DNA of 64,000 bases from Campylorhamphus procurvoides (GCA_013396655.1 WBMV01000084.1:1179809-1243808); one strand, 5' to 3'. Counted from the stretch's first letter, positions 22,350-36,800 are shown. Translations and numbers: made by a program. Notes: generated by a model not told the origin, from the sequence alone.

Positions 22350-25300
22350 TCTAAGTAAATCTGCTGTAGGACTATAGCCATAAAATGACTGCCAGCCACT
22401 GAGCGCACTTTGGCCTTTTCTTGTCAAGTGTTTTAACTGCTGGTTTTTTCTTTTTCCTTTCCTCCCTCCCCCAAGCAAGATGCATTTTGTTTTCTGTTTT
22501 CCTGTGCTGGTTGTGCACACAGTGAAATATAGAAATGCTAACATCCCTTCCATCCCCACAACACTGCTCGGAGTGTGTGAGTGGCTGCAGCTTGCAGTTC
22601 AAAAATTAAAAAGTAAACCAGTACTTTTCCATACAGGAGCCTAGCAGAATTCAGCTTCCATCCCAAGCTATTTTTTAGGTGCAAGAGCCTGGCAGTTCAA
22701 GTTACAGCATACTGATGAGATTTGTGTTGTGGGCAAAAAGCATTTTGATGCACTGGAAGGCATCTGGAGAGCTAAATGCTCAAAAATGGCTAGGTTTGAA
22801 TTGTGAGTTAGCACCAAATGCAGGTGTTGTGTGTGTGAGCCCTTAAGAGCCAGTGTTAGTCATTGCTTTACAGTTGACCTCGGCAGTTTCAGTCACTCCT
22901 GAAGCAAAACTTTCCTGTTGTTTCAAACACCTGAATGTATTGTTACCAGCCAGTCTCTGATGATACTTTTTGTACACAGCTAAAGAAGCCAGGTGCATTA
23001 ACACTAGCAGCTCTAGGATTAATTGATTAGTATATAGCAGTCACATGTGTACCTAAGGGTATATCTAAAATATCCCAGCTGTCCTCCACTTGAATTTCAA
23101 CCGTATCAGGATTGCAACAGAAGTACTCCAGTTTTGGACAGTGGATTTTTAATTCATTGTCAGCATTCTCTTGAAATGAATTTCCAGGAAGTTTAGCATA
23201 CTATTTTTTTAAACAGAGTTCACTGTAAAACACATTTATAATTATTAGCCCGTGTGCCCCATGAGAATGTTTGCTTGATTTATGTACTTTTTTTTTTAAA
23301 CTTTAAAATAAAAGTTAAGCATCACTGTTTTTGAAGTTTGAGTCTTATGATCAGAAATATATTAAAACCAGTATCTTATCCGTGAATCATTAGATGAGTC
23401 AGTTCCTGAAACCACTACAAGCCTCACAGTTCTTGGCTTCGTCTGAAAGCAGGAAATCCAGGCTTCAATAACTTCCTTTCCCAGTACTGGCTATAGCAGC
23501 CTTAGTGGTTAGTATATGCTGCTTTTGTAAGCAATAGGAAGATGTATGTCTGAGGAACAAAGGCACTCAAGTCAATTTGCTGAAACTGTTTATAATTTGT
23601 GGTCTTGATTTGAATGTCAGGATACATTGGCATATACTACGTTCTGTGCTGCAGTACATTTTCCAGCAGTGATATTCAGAATATGAAATAGAGGGAGCAC
23701 ATTATGGCACAGTTCTTGGACAAAACCCATCTAATCAGTTTTCCAGAAAACAGGAAGATATTTTAGTGAAATCATCCCACTCCTAAAGACTAAGGCGAAG
23801 GAGAGCTGAACACATAGGAGTAAATTTAAAATGTTTATTTAGCAGTTACTTTGTCTTATGCTTGTGCAACAAACTATTTTTGTTCTGTTTCAGTGCTCCA
23901 AAAGGGCTTGAAAAAAACCCAACCCAAACTTGGAACTTGTAAAATAAAAACACATGATTTGTTTTTCAGTCTCCTTTTTTGTAGTGAAAACTGTTTGCCT
24001 CCTCATAATCAAGGACACATTGATTGTCTCTATGTCAGTGGAGCATTGCTGGCTGCAGAATCTGTCCTTTCATTGTGGAGTGCCTGTACACTATGACATC
24101 TGTACAAGGGATGCACTATTTACCTTTTTGAGCTAATGGGGCCAGATTCAGGCTTGGCACAATGTTGATCTTAATGTGTTTACACCTGGAAAGTGTTCAA
24201 CCCTTTGTTTTTCTTAAATATTACGAAAGATAGTTTGGTATCTTATTATTTGGTTAATCTAACTCTCTAATTAATTAGCAGCACATAAAAGCCAAACCTA
24301 CCTTCCTTAATAATTTAATTAAAATTCTTTTTATTCTTCCCTCCAAAATATAATTTGTTTATGACAAAGTGGGAAGAACAGGAATACCTAGAGCCATAAA
24401 TTAGTAGACAGTGCATTTTAAAAAAAATCTGCTTTCTACAGCATTGGTTAAACTGTATATGCAGTATTGATTAAAAACAAATACAGAGCTCTTCATTCAA
24501 ACAGGCAAAAGGATTACTGCACATTAGGCAACAACCCCTTTTATATTAGATAACATGTGAAATTGCTTTAAATACAGCAAGCTACAAGTAGGATTCTTCC
24601 TTAGCTGGTGCACTTCAGTGTTGGTGAGTTGACCTCAGTGTAATGGTGGGCACCTACAGAGTTCTGGAGCCAAAGGGGCAGTGCAGGGGATCCCATGCTG
24701 GTGTCCAGTGGGGTGCTTCTGGAATCTTGTATTTTCTGGGCAGCACAGAAGATGAAAAAGGAGGGAACACAGACAGCTGTGTGCTGGGATCCTTTTCATG
24801 TGGAGACCAATATCTGTAACAGAGACTTTTGCCACCTCCTCCCCCTTTCTGTGGAACATGGGAAAGACCTGGACAGGGCCAGTGCCTTGCTTAGGGAATG
24901 ACAGTGGAACCTTTGAGAGACTGTTTTGAGTTGTGGGTGAGGTTGCCCTTAAGGGACATGAAGAGGCTCTCCCCTCCTGATTGTCAGGTTTGTGTCAGCA
25001 CAGTTTTTGTGGGCACTTTTCTGACTGCTCATGCCAGCTGCTCTTTGTCCCCACAGTAGGGCTGTAACATCCATCCAGATGTGTTGTATCATAATGGCAC
25101 TGTGCCTGAGGTGGGTTGCTGGGACTTTTGGCCTGGCAACGAGCATCCAAGCAAGCTGCTTTGTCAGTTCTGTAGGATTTCTCTTATTATATTTAATGAG
25201 ATGCTAGTGGACCATAAAGGTGCAGAGAGCATTTTAAAAAATCAAACCCAGCATAACTGGTCCATAACTGCAGTTCTCACAGCACCATCAGCTCTGGTAG

Positions 25301-28300
25301 AGGAAGTTTTTGGAGATCTCCAGGTACCTCCTGCTCTGCTTCTGAGGGCAAGTCTATATCAGGCTGTGGAGCTCAGTGCAGAGTCACATCCCAGACAACC
25401 AGAGATCTGTGCCATCAAGCTTGTGCAGTGCACAGCATCATGTGAGCAGAGTGGCTTGGGCTTAGCACAGTGTGGCTATATAAACAGTGAGACTGTTTTG
25501 GAGGCAAGCTGGCTCGTCTCCCCCTGCCTTCTCTATCACATTTGAAGAAGGAGCATCTTTTCCTTTGGAAGAAGAGCTAGATGCTTAGGAGGCTCCCTGG
25601 AAGGCATGCATCATTTCTTCCTTTCTCTTGGCTAGTTTAAGCAGCACTTCATTCACAGCTGCTGTGCTGGAGCACCAGCTGTTTGTGCACGCAGGAGAAG
25701 CAGCCTCACTCAGGTGTGTTCCCTCTGCTATGGGGAGCCAGATGCTGATGCTTTAGGGATTGCAGCATTCGGCATCACACCACCTATTGTGGATTTAACT
25801 TACTACATTGTAATTAACTTCTTGTAATAACAATAATTATAATAATTAACTTACTAAAATAACAAGGATGTTCTTCATGCTGCTTCTGCGTGCTGGTTCT
25901 GGGACAGAAATCTTTCTTCTTTCTTGTTTTCTGTTTAAGGGAAAATGTAGGCACTTGAGCAGTGGAGAATAGCAGTGGCTTTTCACAGGATCAAAGCATA
26001 TGTAAAATGCATTGTTCCTGTTTGTGATCATATGAAGTGCAATTTTCTATTAATTAATGTTAAACAACAGATTGTTTAAGAACAAAGGAAAAAACCTTCA
26101 AGTGAAATAAGCATCTAAAGTTTAGAAGCAGGTTATAGTTGTGCTTGGTTTAATTTTTTTTCCCTTGCAAAGAAATGTAAATGATTTAATATTGCTTTTC
26201 TAGTTGAACAGTCCTGAATATGGGAATTGCAATGCATAAGATCTGGAGATACATTTTGATCAAGTTCATACACTTTAAATGTGTATGAACTGAACATCTT
26301 TGTGTTGCTATTGATCAGAGAGATGTTCTGTTGCTCTAATGTGGATTTTGATTTGGGATTAGAGGCCTGGGGCTTTGAATTGCTTGCTGTCTGTAGACCA
26401 AGTCATCAGTGGCTAGTGATTGATTCATTAATTAAAATCAATTTAAATGGATTTGTAAGCCTCATGTAACAGATTATCTTATTAACAGCATGAGAAAGGC
26501 ACTGTGATCTGCAAGGAATGTGTCGCTTTAGACAAAATACAGCACGATTTTATGGGAGAATTTAATGAATTGCTGTTGCTGTAAGTGATCTATGCAAATG
26601 GAAGAGCCTTGCTTAAATCCTACATTAAACAGACTCTTCCTGTTGAACATGTTTTTTTTTTTTTACTTTTTGAGCCTTCTCCAATAGACTTAACTTTAAT
26701 TGCGTGTGTGTGTGTTCGTGTGTGTGTTTCTGCACATATTCATGGTCACAGTGACACATTAAGCATTGCTGAGTTTCTGATATATTCTAGTTTTGGAGAT
26801 TTTTTTTGTTTTCTGTAACATCTCCCTGACCCTATTCAAAAATATCCACAATGGGGAAAATAATTTTCTAAATTACTGAAAACAAAATGACAGAAAGAAC
26901 ATTTAATGCTGTTTAATCCACGCTTCTGCTCAGCAGTGCTGTCTGGAGGAGACACTTTGGACAGCTGGAGGGGCCAGGCGGGCAGAGGGGAATTCTGGCA
27001 GAAGTGAAAGTGTTGAAGAGGTGGGAATAAAAGCTTTCCTGGCTGGGAGAAGGGAGGCTTGTCTGTCATCTTTGCGTTTGTTTTACAACTTCTTTTTACA
27101 CCAAGATGTATAGCAAGTCATTGCAGGCACCTATATGTGTATTATTATAGTCCGTGGTCAGGCCTCAAGAATACCTAAGCCAAGGTGTCCATAAAATCAG
27201 TGGGAATTTAGAATTTGGTTTCAGAGCAGGGTTGTTGCCTCCAAATCTTACCTTTGCCCACTACTTTGCAGTAATCTCAATAACATGTGTGCTCCATTTT
27301 GATTTGTAACAGATTTTTACAGGAAAGATTTTTAATTGTAGGTGCCACATTGTAGCATCACTTTACACCTTTCTTCCCTACTTTGTGCTCCCTGTGCATT
27401 TGTGATTAGGGAGCAAAGTGCATTAAATTATGAGATCACTTTTCCATTTCAATGAATCTAGTTTCACTTCATTTTTTCTGCTGTATTGAAAAAATGGAGA
27501 ACCTATTATAGCAACTGAAAAGTTGTAATGAACTTCTCAAAAAACAAACCCACAAAACAAAATCACAGCCATCATATAGCCTTTAATTGCCTTGGAGACA
27601 TCATCCATCTGATGTGTAAGAAATTCTTTAAAGCAAATCATTGTTGATGAGCATTGTTAGTTAGATAATGTTACTATCATTAGATTACAAATCAACCAAA
27701 ATAAGTTTGAGACTGCGTTAACATGGTAAACCCTGTTGTAACTGCATTTTGGTGAAATTAAATGCATTGCCTGAGATGTAAAGAATTTGCCCTGGTAGAA
27801 GGCTTTTTTTCTTTGCTTGTGGAAAATCAAACAAGGTGTTCGGGAGATGCAAATCAGATAAGGTATTACTCTTACTTTAAAATATTGTAAGAAAGCTGGG
27901 CAGTGACCTCCAGTTTGGTCCACAGTTATGTCTGGTATTCTTTAGGTTTTGAGTTTAGAGGATGGATGATTTGCCTCACCACACATATGGGCATGTTGCC
28001 AGCCTGTTGCCTGCTAATGACTCCCTTAAGGAATTTGGAGAACAACTTAGAAGTGCACAAGAGGAGTGCAAACTCAAAACAGCAGCTCTTGGTGTTCCTT
28101 GGTGCATGTGTAGACCTTCCACAGGGCCTGAGAGGGCTCCTGCACTGTCCCTTTCCTTCTCTGAGTCTGTGCTGGGTGCAGATGTGTAAGTGTGGAGGTT
28201 TGTGGCTGTGTCCTGCTGGGTCACTCGAGCCTGGGAACTTGGAAGCTAGCACTGAAAGTCTGGGCGTGACGAGTTATTTCATCCTGGACGCAGCTCTTGA

Positions 28301-28497
28301 AACCAGGGAGAAAGTCTTCTTGCTCTGACTTACACTAGCTCTTACATTAGTGTGCCAATTTGAAATTAGAGTAGTCACATCATAATTATTTGTTTTGTGA
28401 ACCCCTTGGTTTGGAAAAGAGCAAGGAGACTCTGGAACTTAGAAGAAATATGCTGTCGCAGCATTTTCTTAAGAAAGAGAGAAGACACTGAGGCAGG
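22350..28497 (+). other. Intronic AT-rich DNA with scattered simple repeats
   Basis: No exon is recognised. The 24240-24360 part is rich in ATTA cores (TAATTAATTAG, TAATTTAATTAAA). A hairpin with 7+5 paired bases (ACAGCTG...CAGCTGT) lies at 25655-25682. A TG repeat lies at 26704-26726. A 154-codon open frame at 25081-25545 has no recognisable content and is of chance-level length for the window. The 27.9-28.3 kb part is less AT-rich, with overlapping frames on both strands. Confidence 0.45.
26704..26726. repeat. (TG)n microsatellite, interrupted
   Basis: Alternating GT with a single TC interruption in the middle, about 23 bp. Confidence 0.9.
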
Positions 28498-28591
28498 TGT
28501 GTTGCTTTTGGCTGGGACAGAGTTAATTTTCTTTATAGTAGCTGGTATGGGGCTGTGTTTTGAATCTTTTGGCTGGGGTTAAACCACAACA
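28498..28591 (+). mobile_element. Internally deleted ERVL-type solo LTR
   Basis: The 94-bp element begins TGTGTTGCTTTTGGCTGGGA, continues AGAGTTAATTTTCTTTATAG and TAGTAGCTGGTATGGGGC, and ends GGCTGGGGTTAAACCACAAC then A. Both termini match a very common avian ERVL-type LTR (recognised from memory; exact family name not assigned). The usual several hundred bases between them are missing. The ends are the canonical TG and CA, and GCAGG is duplicated directly on each side (28493-28497 and 28592-28596). No retroviral coding sequence is present. Confidence 0.8.
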
Positions 28592-30800
28592 GCAGGACAT
28601 AAGCAGGATATAGACCCCTCAAAGCAGTAAACTTGCAGAGAGGTAGTTCCAGTGTAGCAGACACAGGCCATGACTACAAGTCCTTTCTGCTAGTACTGCG
28701 TTGTATGTGCAAGTATAGTCCTTTCCTTTAGCTGCTTCATCTTATACATCCAATCCCTCCGTTGTAGAACCACAATTTCAATTAATTGACTTTCTTCAAT
28801 TGAATTTCTACCATAGAGTTCTGGCTAAAAGGAAGAGGACATTGGTGAATAGCTTTTAAATAGCATACTGCATAACCCTGCCATTATGACTTCAGGGAAT
28901 ATTTTCCATTCTGCTTTTGTCTATAATGTGAATCTTAGTAACATTTGTCTTGTATTAAGGCTGCAAAGTTTTTTTGTGTGTGTGTGTGTGTGCTGCAAAC
29001 CTTGTGAAATGTTTTTTTTTATTCTTGCAAATTATAAATAGTTCAGTTGGCTCATCTATCCCTTTTGTAAGCACATGATTTTTTTGTAATAAGACATAGT
29101 TCTGGGGCAGTGTTGTACAAATGCAATTGAGTTGTACAGGAATAAAATTTCCATGGTGTTCTATGAAGGTCAGTGGTATGCAATTAATTGCTGGACCGAT
29201 GACAGGTGCTGGGTAGGAAGTGTTGCTGCCCTAGACACTAAATACAATAATTAATCTCAGGGGCTAGTATTAGAAGCATGGAAGAGATGTGACTCTCCTC
29301 AACACAGAATTTGTGCTGATATTTGTTTTAACAATACTATGGTAATATGGATTTATGCCTTAATGTTATACTTGTGATTTATAGCTTGCATCTTTGAGGA
29401 AAGTGCCTGTTCTCAAGGCTTGGAGGATGGGAGCCAAAGTAAGAGAGCTGTATACTTAATTTGTTGCTAAATTTTTGGTGCATGGGAAGCCAGTCTTACT
29501 AAAGAAAGTTTCTAGTTATCTGTATATTCAGATGAGAGAGCTGTGTGCCTTTGAAGGCTTCCTGAGGGAGATCACAGCCATCCACCCTCCGTGCCTGAAT
29601 TAAGGGAGTTGGCATCTGGTTTTTTCCTTGGCTGGGGGTAAAGCTGTCCTTAGGTATGGGAATTCAGGTGTAGATTTGAACATCTCAGTCTTTTGCATGC
29701 CCAGGTTATCTCTGCCTGTTCTATAATGTAGCTGCCCTTTGCTGGCCTGATGGACGTATCGCTGGGCAAAGAGGTGGTAACCTTTGCAGAGTAAGGAAGA
29801 ATATATATTTGAAAGCTGCCTAATTTAACTGTACCTGCAAGTTCTTTGGTTTTTCAGGTTCAGCGAAGTATTTTCTGTTTTACTTAAGAATGTTTAAAAA
29901 AACTATAAGAAACAGTCAAAATGTTAATGTTTATTTCCCTTCTTTTCCACAATGCAGTCCCGTGAAGGCAGCCTGCCAGATCCCATTGTATTTAATTCTG
30001 CTGCCATGCCATGGGGCTCACTTGGGGAACTGGAAAGCATTTCAAATAAACTGTGGTAGATTGTGGTGCGTGAAACTCTCGTAGCACGTGTGTTAGGGTG
30101 TGATGCAAACAAGGCATAATTGCAAGGAGCACAGACTGAATATTCTTCTGGAATAGTCCAGATTGAACACAAGATGTCACAACTGTGAAGACCGGGGGAA
30201 ATCCTGGCTCCAAAGAAGTCAAAATTGTAAATGAATGGAGTCTCCTCTACTTAGTTTTACACCTTTATTCACAGAGTCTTTTATAGAAGCCTTCACTCAC
30301 TGACAAGCAAAGAAAAGAAATTAAGGAAAATTCTAATATTTGTCAGTTCAGTGTCTCTCCCAGTTTTAATCAAGTAGACTTAATTGAATTCATAGCCCTC
30401 TTTAGACAAACTGCAAAAGATGATAATTGCTTGTTTCTCCTCTGGTTTTAAATGTGCACATTTTATGGGAGGATCAGTTGGTATTAATATAAAAAGGCCA
30501 GTTTGCCTTGGCTTAGCCCATCTTTGTAAGAGCCATGACTCGGAAATTGGAGAATGGTTCCCTGTGGAATGCTGCTGCTGTTGAAGGCATTGAAACGTGT
30601 TGTGAATCCCTGTGGCTAAGTGGTGTGGGAAATCATGAATTAATGTTTCAGCAGAGGCTGTTCATAGATACTTCAGTGGAACAAAAACTTTTAAAATTAT
30701 GTTTCAGAGGATTTACCATTCCCTTTGTGGACTAAACTTCAGTAAATAAAATTGCTGTGGATTTAAAACAAATAGAAAGCTAAAAATAGTTTGCAACATC
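28592..30800 (+). other. Intronic AT-rich DNA
   Basis: No exon or further transposon is recognised. A TG microsatellite lies at 28975-28992. Confidence 0.45.
28975..28992. repeat. (TG)9 microsatellite
   Basis: Nine uninterrupted GT dinucleotides following a T run. Confidence 0.9.
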
Positions 30801-30843
<43 letters not shown>

Positions 30844-30851
30844 GTCTATCT
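30801..30851. repeat. (TCTA)n tetranucleotide microsatellite
   Basis: Ten perfect TCTA units are followed by one TCTG and further TCTA/TCT. This is the purest microsatellite in the window and probably length-polymorphic. Confidence 0.97.
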
Positions 30852-33800
30852 CATATACCAATTCTAACCAACCTATGCTCAAAATCATTGGACTACAGCT
30901 CTTCTAATCTGGTTATTTTAACAGGCCTGGGGATTTTTTTACTGCTTCTGGGCAGAAAAGTGATCATGTGATTAAGGCACAAGTCAGGGAGCAGAGATTT
31001 GCATTTGGTTTCTGGGGCAGAGTTGAGAGAGGAAGCTGGGAGAAACATTCATTGCTCAGATTACTGGTGTAGGAGCAGTTGGAGCAAATCAGGAAAAAAT
31101 CCATCCTGTGACATTAAAAGTGCAAGTTTAATATTTGCAAAGCCCTTTCACATACCTATGTGGAAAGTGCTGTCAGCGTAAGTGGCTGTCTCCGAGATAG
31201 AGATTTCCCTACTTCTTTACTTTACCCAATTTTCTGTAATTGGCTTGGAGTGGTGAGATTGAGTGTAATTAAGTCTCATAATTAATTAATATGAGAAAGC
31301 CTACGCAAAAGCAGAGTAAGTATTTTGGATTCCATGGTTTGTTCCCTTCTGTAAAATTAGAGTAATAATACCTTGTTACTTACTGCTCTAAGCAATAATT
31401 GGGTAACAGTTAGAAGGTGCTTTATTATGAAAATGTATGTGAAACACCATTTTTAAGGGGAGAAACGAATGCATAGGTCTCAGTCCTTGCAGACAAGCTG
31501 ATTTTCCTCTGAAGTAATATGCTGAAACTGGTGTATCTCAGGACCAGAGGAAAGATCAAGTTCATATTTAAGGCTGCTCAAAGAATGATCACAACTTTTT
31601 TGAAATACTTTTTTGCTGAGAATTTGTCTTTTTCCCCCCTTCTTTTTAATTAAAAGAATGGTTAAAAAATCTTTAGTTAGTAGTGTAATGGTACTGATTT
31701 AGACTTCCCACTACACTAAGTCACCAAACAGGCCAAACTATCATATACATAATTTAGGACATAAAATCTCAGAGCATGCTTTATGATGAACTGTTAATAG
31801 ACTGCTTTCATCACATGCAGTAATTCCAGATCCGTGAGAACAAGGCAAGTTGCAGAGCCCCTGGATCCCTTCTGAGAGTGACCCACCAGCAGCTTTTCTT
31901 TTGCATTTGTGGGATTGAGTATTGACCTGGGAATTCACTCCACTGATCAGACACCGAATGTAAAGTGAGGGTTGCCTGCAAATGTGTGTCCATCAGGCTG
32001 TGTGGAGGAAGACCCACCTGTGCTGCCTCTTTGGCAGATTTGCCCACAGGTGAACAAAATGAGGAACGAGCCAAAACCAGCAGCCCTGGTGGGACTGAGG
32101 AAACCAAGCAAAGGTCAATAGGTCTGTGCTGGCTGGGGTGTTTCTGGGAATAGTGCTTGGACCAGGGATGGGCCATCAAAAACTCGTTCTGATTGCTCCC
32201 TGAAAAGGTACTGAAAGCCATGAAACTTGGCCAGGACAGTCAGAGCTGAAGCTTTTCAGTGAAACCACAAATGATATGGTTGCTAAGCCAAGAGGTTCTG
32301 AGCCGTGCCCAGGCCATACTTTTATCAGCTCTTTGGCTTTACTGTTCCAGCTTTGCAAAACTGAAGAAGTGCAGGGAACCCCAGAGGAGGAAGGATGAAC
32401 CTTAAGTAATTAGCCTTCCAACTGCACAGCACAGAGTATTTGTGGCTGGCATGAGGCCAGGCCATCAATACTGTGGGTGAGGACCTGGTGAATGAAGCAG
32501 TCCCTGACAGCCTTGCCTGAGTGGCTCTTGGAGGTGTTCCCTGAGGGATCACTCACAGCACTGCTCGGACAGTGGTGGAGCACTTCACTTTGTAACTCCC
32601 AGCACACTCATAGCATCCTGGGTTATCCAGGTACAGATCCATTTGCCTATTGCTACCCTCAGTAAGAAACCTCCTGAACTGACTTACCACGGGGAATATA
32701 GGAAGGGTATTTTGGAATAGGCCTCCTGCAGATGTAGCACTACCGAAATTTAACTGGTATAAATGTAAGGTTTGGAAATGCATAATCTTGTATGATAAAG
32801 TTTGGCAGAAAGATGCAGTATTCTCTTTTATTGTTAGCTACATCCTTTTCCTGTGAGAGCTTAGGAGAATGTTTTCATACTTAACATGTTTCCTCTCCTC
32901 ACTATAGTTCATCTGCCAATCTGACCCTCCCAAGGAAAGTAAGCTGGCTCTGATTGCCAGATAGATGAAGGGAGTGTCATCAGGAAAAGAGCAGGCAAAT
33001 TTAAGGTCTAACCCTTTCTGTGGAATCAACCTTTGGCAGAAGGTGAGAGTCAAAGGCCATCTGTGTATCTCCACACCACGGTAACAGACGTCAGATAAAT
33101 ACACTGTCCCTTTTGTAAACTTCTTAAGAGAACTTCAGAGCGAGCTGTTGTTTATAATGAAGCAGCGGCAGCTGCTGCATCGCTAAATCTGCAATTGAAT
33201 TGCCAGAGTATATGAGCCTCTTGCTGTGCCCCTCATAAAACTGCCCTGAAAGAAAGTCATATTTATCTCAAAAGTGGCAGGCTTGGCGTGATGCCCTGGT
33301 AACTTTTTGCCAAGCAATCCTGAAGTGAAACTAGCTTGCCCTAACTCCGCTAGGTTTGGGTTCACCTAACCTCCTTTTGAAAGAGGCTGAAAGAAAGAAG
33401 GGGTGGGGACACAGGATTACATAGAGTTCTTTTAGATTTCCCTGGCACATTTCCACTACCCCACATGAAAGTTCTTTTTAAAATCACAATGAAGCTTGAA
33501 ATATATTTAATAATTAAATTAAGATTGTTCCTAGTCAGTTTTGGCTTTGCTGAGTTTAATGCAGGAGTCAAATAACTACTGCAGACAGAAGAAAAACAAA
33601 TGCTTGGCACTTTTCCCTGCAAGGCTGAAAGTGAGTCAGTATCTAAGAAGGCTTCTCAATGGAAAATGAGAAAATAATCTTAATAAAAAATTCAAATTAT
33701 TCAGATGAACTGCTTGTAAATTATGCACATAAATATAGTGGTTGCCACAATGAGAAACTTCTCTAACATTTTTGGCAGACAATACCTTGAAAATAAAGAC

Positions 33801-36800
33801 TGAGAGATAATAATTATTATTATTACTACTACTGTCATTTTGGTTTGTGCTGCATTAGCATTAAGAGGCTCAAATGAGCATCCAAAATCCACTGTTCTGG
33901 ACTCTGCTTTACTGTAAAGACATTCCCAGCTCAGGGAAACTTAGTTTTAAAATGCACAAGACAGGGTTTAGGCAAGGGAATTTAGGAACCTTGCTCAAGC
34001 ACCACAGGAACTTGTGGCACGATAAGGGTTTAATCCTGATCTACTAAATTCTAGTCCAGCCTTCTAACCAAAAGCTGCAGCCCTCACGTAAGCCTTTAGA
34101 ATTCCTTAACAGGATGAGGCTTTAAGTTTCTTTAACACAAGATAAGGTATTGACATCTTCTTAGGGAGGTTTTACTGGACTCCAGTTAAATAGATCTTTA
34201 GGAGGAGTCATGGGACATCAGGGTGCTTCATGATTTCTTTATTATTTTCCTCTTTTCCTTCCCCTACCCTTTTTTTTTTAATAATATCCAGTTTACTTTT
34301 TCTTTCCTTTACTGAGAGACTGCACCTCCCTCTCACAACTTGTTGCACATCGTGGAGCGTGGAGGTGCAGCATCCAGAACCAAAAGAGGAAATGTGCTGA
34401 TTTTGGCAGTTGACCAAAATGACTTCATTTCTTTGCTATTGGAAGTTTGTGCACTTTTCTGGCAGGCAGCACAGCTGAAAATATGATTGCCTAGTTCATA
34501 GCATGTCTTCATTGAAGAAAATGCTTGCCATATACTTAAATGCTCTGTTCAAATCCCTCCTGGTAGCAGAGTACACCTGATAGGCATAGGCACCTGGACA
34601 GCCTGGTCAGAGGGAGCATGAGTGATCAGATTTAGAGGCCAGAGGAAATGGGACAAACTTGCCATGCTTTGTGGATGAGGTCTGGTGCTTTTAGGGCTCT
34701 GCAGGTGTGTGTGAGAGAGGAGCATAATGGGACACCTGTGACCTTACCCCTGGGGCTCCTGTGCCATCTCTGTTGCTGCCAGGTTTTGGGAAAGGTTCCC
34801 TGCCTCCCCATGGTGCATGGTCTGGCATCCCAGCAGCTGGGCTGCTGGTGAGCCATCACCCAGCACGAAACTCTGCAAGGAATTGTCTGTCATTGGAGCG
34901 TTACTGCCTTCCTCTCCCCAGCTGAAGTCTGAGACTGTGGAACCTTCTGGGGAGTGATGCAGGTGTACCACTAAATGAGATTGTTGTAGCAATGTGCTTT
35001 GGCTTTGGCTTGCCCAGAGGCTCTGGTGGGAACAAAACCTACCAGTGCAAAAGGACACAGCAGCCTGATAGACTGATGTAAAGCTGGCCTGAAAGAAAAA
35101 TGGCAACTATTCAGAATTGTAATTGAAGAGCCAGGTGAAAATTAAGTCTTCTCTTCAGTTAAAAAAAAATCTTGAAAGTGGTTAATTATTCCAGGAAGAG
35201 AAAGTAATAAAAATCTGCATGGAAAAATAGCTATCTAGATCTGAATGGTGATTATGTGATTGTATCAGAGGCACAGATGCATGTGTACATTATAGTCTCC
35301 TAGAAATATGTAATCTTCCCAGAAGAACCTGACTGCAAATCACGGAAATCTTCTTTTACTACTTTCCACCCCTCCTGAAAATGTTTCGGGTGTGTCTTGT
35401 GCATCAGAAGGGGATGAGATTGTTGTTTGAAGGTTTGGCCTGGGAGAATGTAAGGGCCACTGAAATAGTTTGGCAAAGGAGTTGAGCAACAGCAAACAGT
35501 CTATTTCCCTTCACCAGGTTAGTTGTGTAAGAGCTTTCTTTTGCCCAGCACGATTGATTATCTTTTTTCGATTTATTTTGTGAGAATTTGACTTTTGGCA
35601 GCTCACTAACTATTTTGGAGACTGAAAATAAAGTGGCAAAAGCAAACCTGCAGATGTATTGATGGACTTTTATCTTGCAAGAAGCTCTTTCTGGGTAGAA
35701 TCTACTTGAAATACTTGAAAACTCCTGCACCATAGTGAACAAGTAGTCGAGAATTAAATTATATCAGCCTCTTCCCAGTAAAGGTACTGTGATAAGACAT
35801 TGCTGCCTGCTTTGTCATGATATTTGTTCCATTGTAGATGCAAAACTTTGAATTCCAGTAACAGCTTCTTAAAGGTTGGTTAGATGTTAGCTGTTTAATC
35901 ATAAAATTTTAGGTGTAACTGTAAAGAGGTAAAAATCTTACCTAGGGGCTCAGATATTTGAAATAGCAATCAAAACAACCCCTGTTCAAAGCTGCTTTCA
36001 GGTTAACCGAGAGTGACCGTGGATTTGTTAACTGTACAGAAACAGCATATTTAAATGAGTCATTTATCATATTGCATGCACCATATGATACAGCTATGTG
36101 ATATTTTTAAAAGACAAAAATCAGATTATCTTTGACTGTGTCACCAGATGGTGTGCAACGGGCAATAGAATTACGGATTATGAGACATAACTTTCACTCC
36201 TAGGTAACCTGACTGACAAAACCTTTTTGCCTTGTAAAAACAAGGCACTCAAGGACTGAGTGGATGGCAAAATTATTTTTTCCTACCCGCAAAAATTCCC
36301 CTTGACCAGGAAACAAGTTCCTGCGTGTAGCCAGAGAAAGAAAGAGGCAAGCAAATGAAAATATTTCTACCTTGCTCTTATTACTGCTTTTTTTTTAACA
36401 TTAAAACCAAAATTGCTCTTAAAAAGGCTCTCTCCCTATTAATGTAGTTAAATTTCATTAATTACTGTAACTCGAACCTTGCGGTGTTCTTTGTACAAAT
36501 ATAAACCTGGGGGAAAAAAATCATAATCTTAAAATGGAAGGCCAAGCTGTAAGTGATTTGGAAAAGTCTCTGGTTACCTGCACGTCCTGGTCTGAATTTT
36601 GATTTAGCAGAAGTGCTCGCAAGGACAGCATGAGCCAGAGCCAGGAACAGGGAGGCTGAGTGGAAGGGTCATGGAGGCCAGTGGTTCCTTCTCTGGGTCC
36701 ACTCCCAAAGCCAGGAGCTCATCTGGAGCCAGGAGGATCACCAGCATCAATGGCTTGGAATGCCAGGATGCTGGATTTCAATATCCACCTCAGGTCAGAG

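Noticed and set aside
25081..25545. 154-codon open frame
   Set aside because: A frame of this length is expected a few times by chance in six frames of 64 kb. There are no splice sites, domains or repeated signature.
29610..29645. CTTGGCTGGGGGTAAAGC as a second LTR end
   Set aside because: Only a short resemblance; no TG/CA termini or target duplication.
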